Assembly (NCBI GenBank): GCA_013002105.1
Contig: JABDKS010000238.1
Span: 1 to 6,191, forward strand
Length of the DNA stretch: 6,191 nt
Direction of reading: 5' to 3'
From: Pirellulaceae bacterium
GTDB taxonomy: Bacteria > Planctomycetota > Planctomycetia > Pirellulales > Pirellulaceae
Below, piece after piece: positions 6,004 to 6,191 of this stretch. Position 1 is the first letter of the stretch. Each line of letters starts with the position of its first letter. Both the position numbers and the translations under genes were made by a program. The notes below the pieces were generated by a model. That model searched no databases, was not told where the DNA came from, and was given only the letters and a program-made list of their open reading frames with translations.

Positions 6004-6191
6004 CTAAGCGATGATGTCGTGAATCGGCTGGACTTCTTCGACGCCGACCAACTTCTGATCCAAGCCGCTGTAGAAATAGGAGAGTCGATTAGGATCCAGT
6101 CCCATCTGATGCAAAATCGTGGCATGCAGGTTTTTGACGTGAAGCGGGTTCTCGACAGCTTTGGAGCCGAGTTCGTCGGTGGTACCGTAAC
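6004..6191 (-). CDS. DUF1501 family protein, C-terminal end (partial)
   Basis: The last 61 residues of a leftward gene that enters from the right edge and stops at TAG (6006-6004). It reads YGTTDELGSKAVENPLHV, then KNLHATILHQMGLDPNRLSY, then FYSGLDQKLVGVEEVQPI and HDIIA. This is the characteristic end of DUF1501 proteins (TDE.G..AVENP.HV.DLHATILH.LG.D), large secreted proteins of the alkaline phosphatase/sulfatase superfamily that are abundant in planctomycetes. As known for the family, they often carry a Tat signal and are often encoded next to a DUF1549/DUF1553 cytochrome-like protein; here both the N-terminus and that neighbour would lie beyond the window. The biochemical function of the family is unsettled. 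It stops 185 bases before the sulfatase 2 start, so co-transcription is possible but not shown. Confidence 0.88.
   Translation of the reverse strand, partial: YGTTDELGSKAVENPLHVKNLHATILHQMGLDPNRLSYFYSGLDQKLVGVEEVQPIHDIIA

Noticed and set aside
5919..6125. 68-codon minus frame overlapping the DUF1501 tail
   Set aside because: The neighbouring minus frame ending at 6004 gives an unmistakable DUF1501 C-terminus, so this one is a shadow.

Overview
The window looks like a chromosomal stretch from a marine planctomycete of the Rhodopirellula/Pirellulaceae type. The basis is gene content: two exported formylglycine sulfatases, the C-terminus of a DUF1501 protein, and a small membrane protein starting MTNPYQP, a start typical of planctomycete small membrane proteins. 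GC content is moderate and Shine-Dalgarno sequences are weak or absent. This placement is inference from content, not from a marker gene.

Layout, left to right. Bases 1-239 hold an unassignable 3' scrap and the leader of the first gene. A + strand sulfatase resembling heparan N-sulfatase (SGSH) runs 240-1772. A convergent two-helix membrane protein (minus, 1763-2101) overlaps its stop by 10 bases. A 317-base intergenic stretch (2102-2418) carries an imperfect hairpin and repeated GCGGCTAG words, reminiscent of dispersed palindromic repeats in planctomycete genomes. From there everything reads leftward on the minus strand. In transcription order this is: the end of a DUF1501 gene (6191-6004, entering from the right edge), a 185-base gap with a 13-base tandem repeat and two abutting palindromes, a second sulfatase with an atypical active site (5818-4373), an unrecognised gene split by an apparent one-base deletion (4321-3672), a class I SAM-dependent methyltransferase (3646 or 3640 to 2945), and a small acidic protein of unknown function (2838-2419).

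How they may work together: both sulfatases carry signal peptides and should desulfate polysaccharides outside the cytoplasm, as expected for a planctomycete feeding on sulfated glycans. Sulfatase 2, the split gene and the methyltransferase are closely spaced (51 and 25 bases) and are probably one transcript; the acidic protein lies 106 bases further on and may belong to it. No sulfatase-maturating enzyme, glycoside hydrolase or transporter is in the window, so the glycan target cannot be fixed. I see no mobile element, CRISPR array, RNA gene or clear defence system. The most useful unexpected observations are the frameshifted gene, whose N-terminal part is easily missed because it lies in a 59-codon frame, the CQPCR / Glu-Gln active-site variant in sulfatase 2, and the 13-base tandem repeat.
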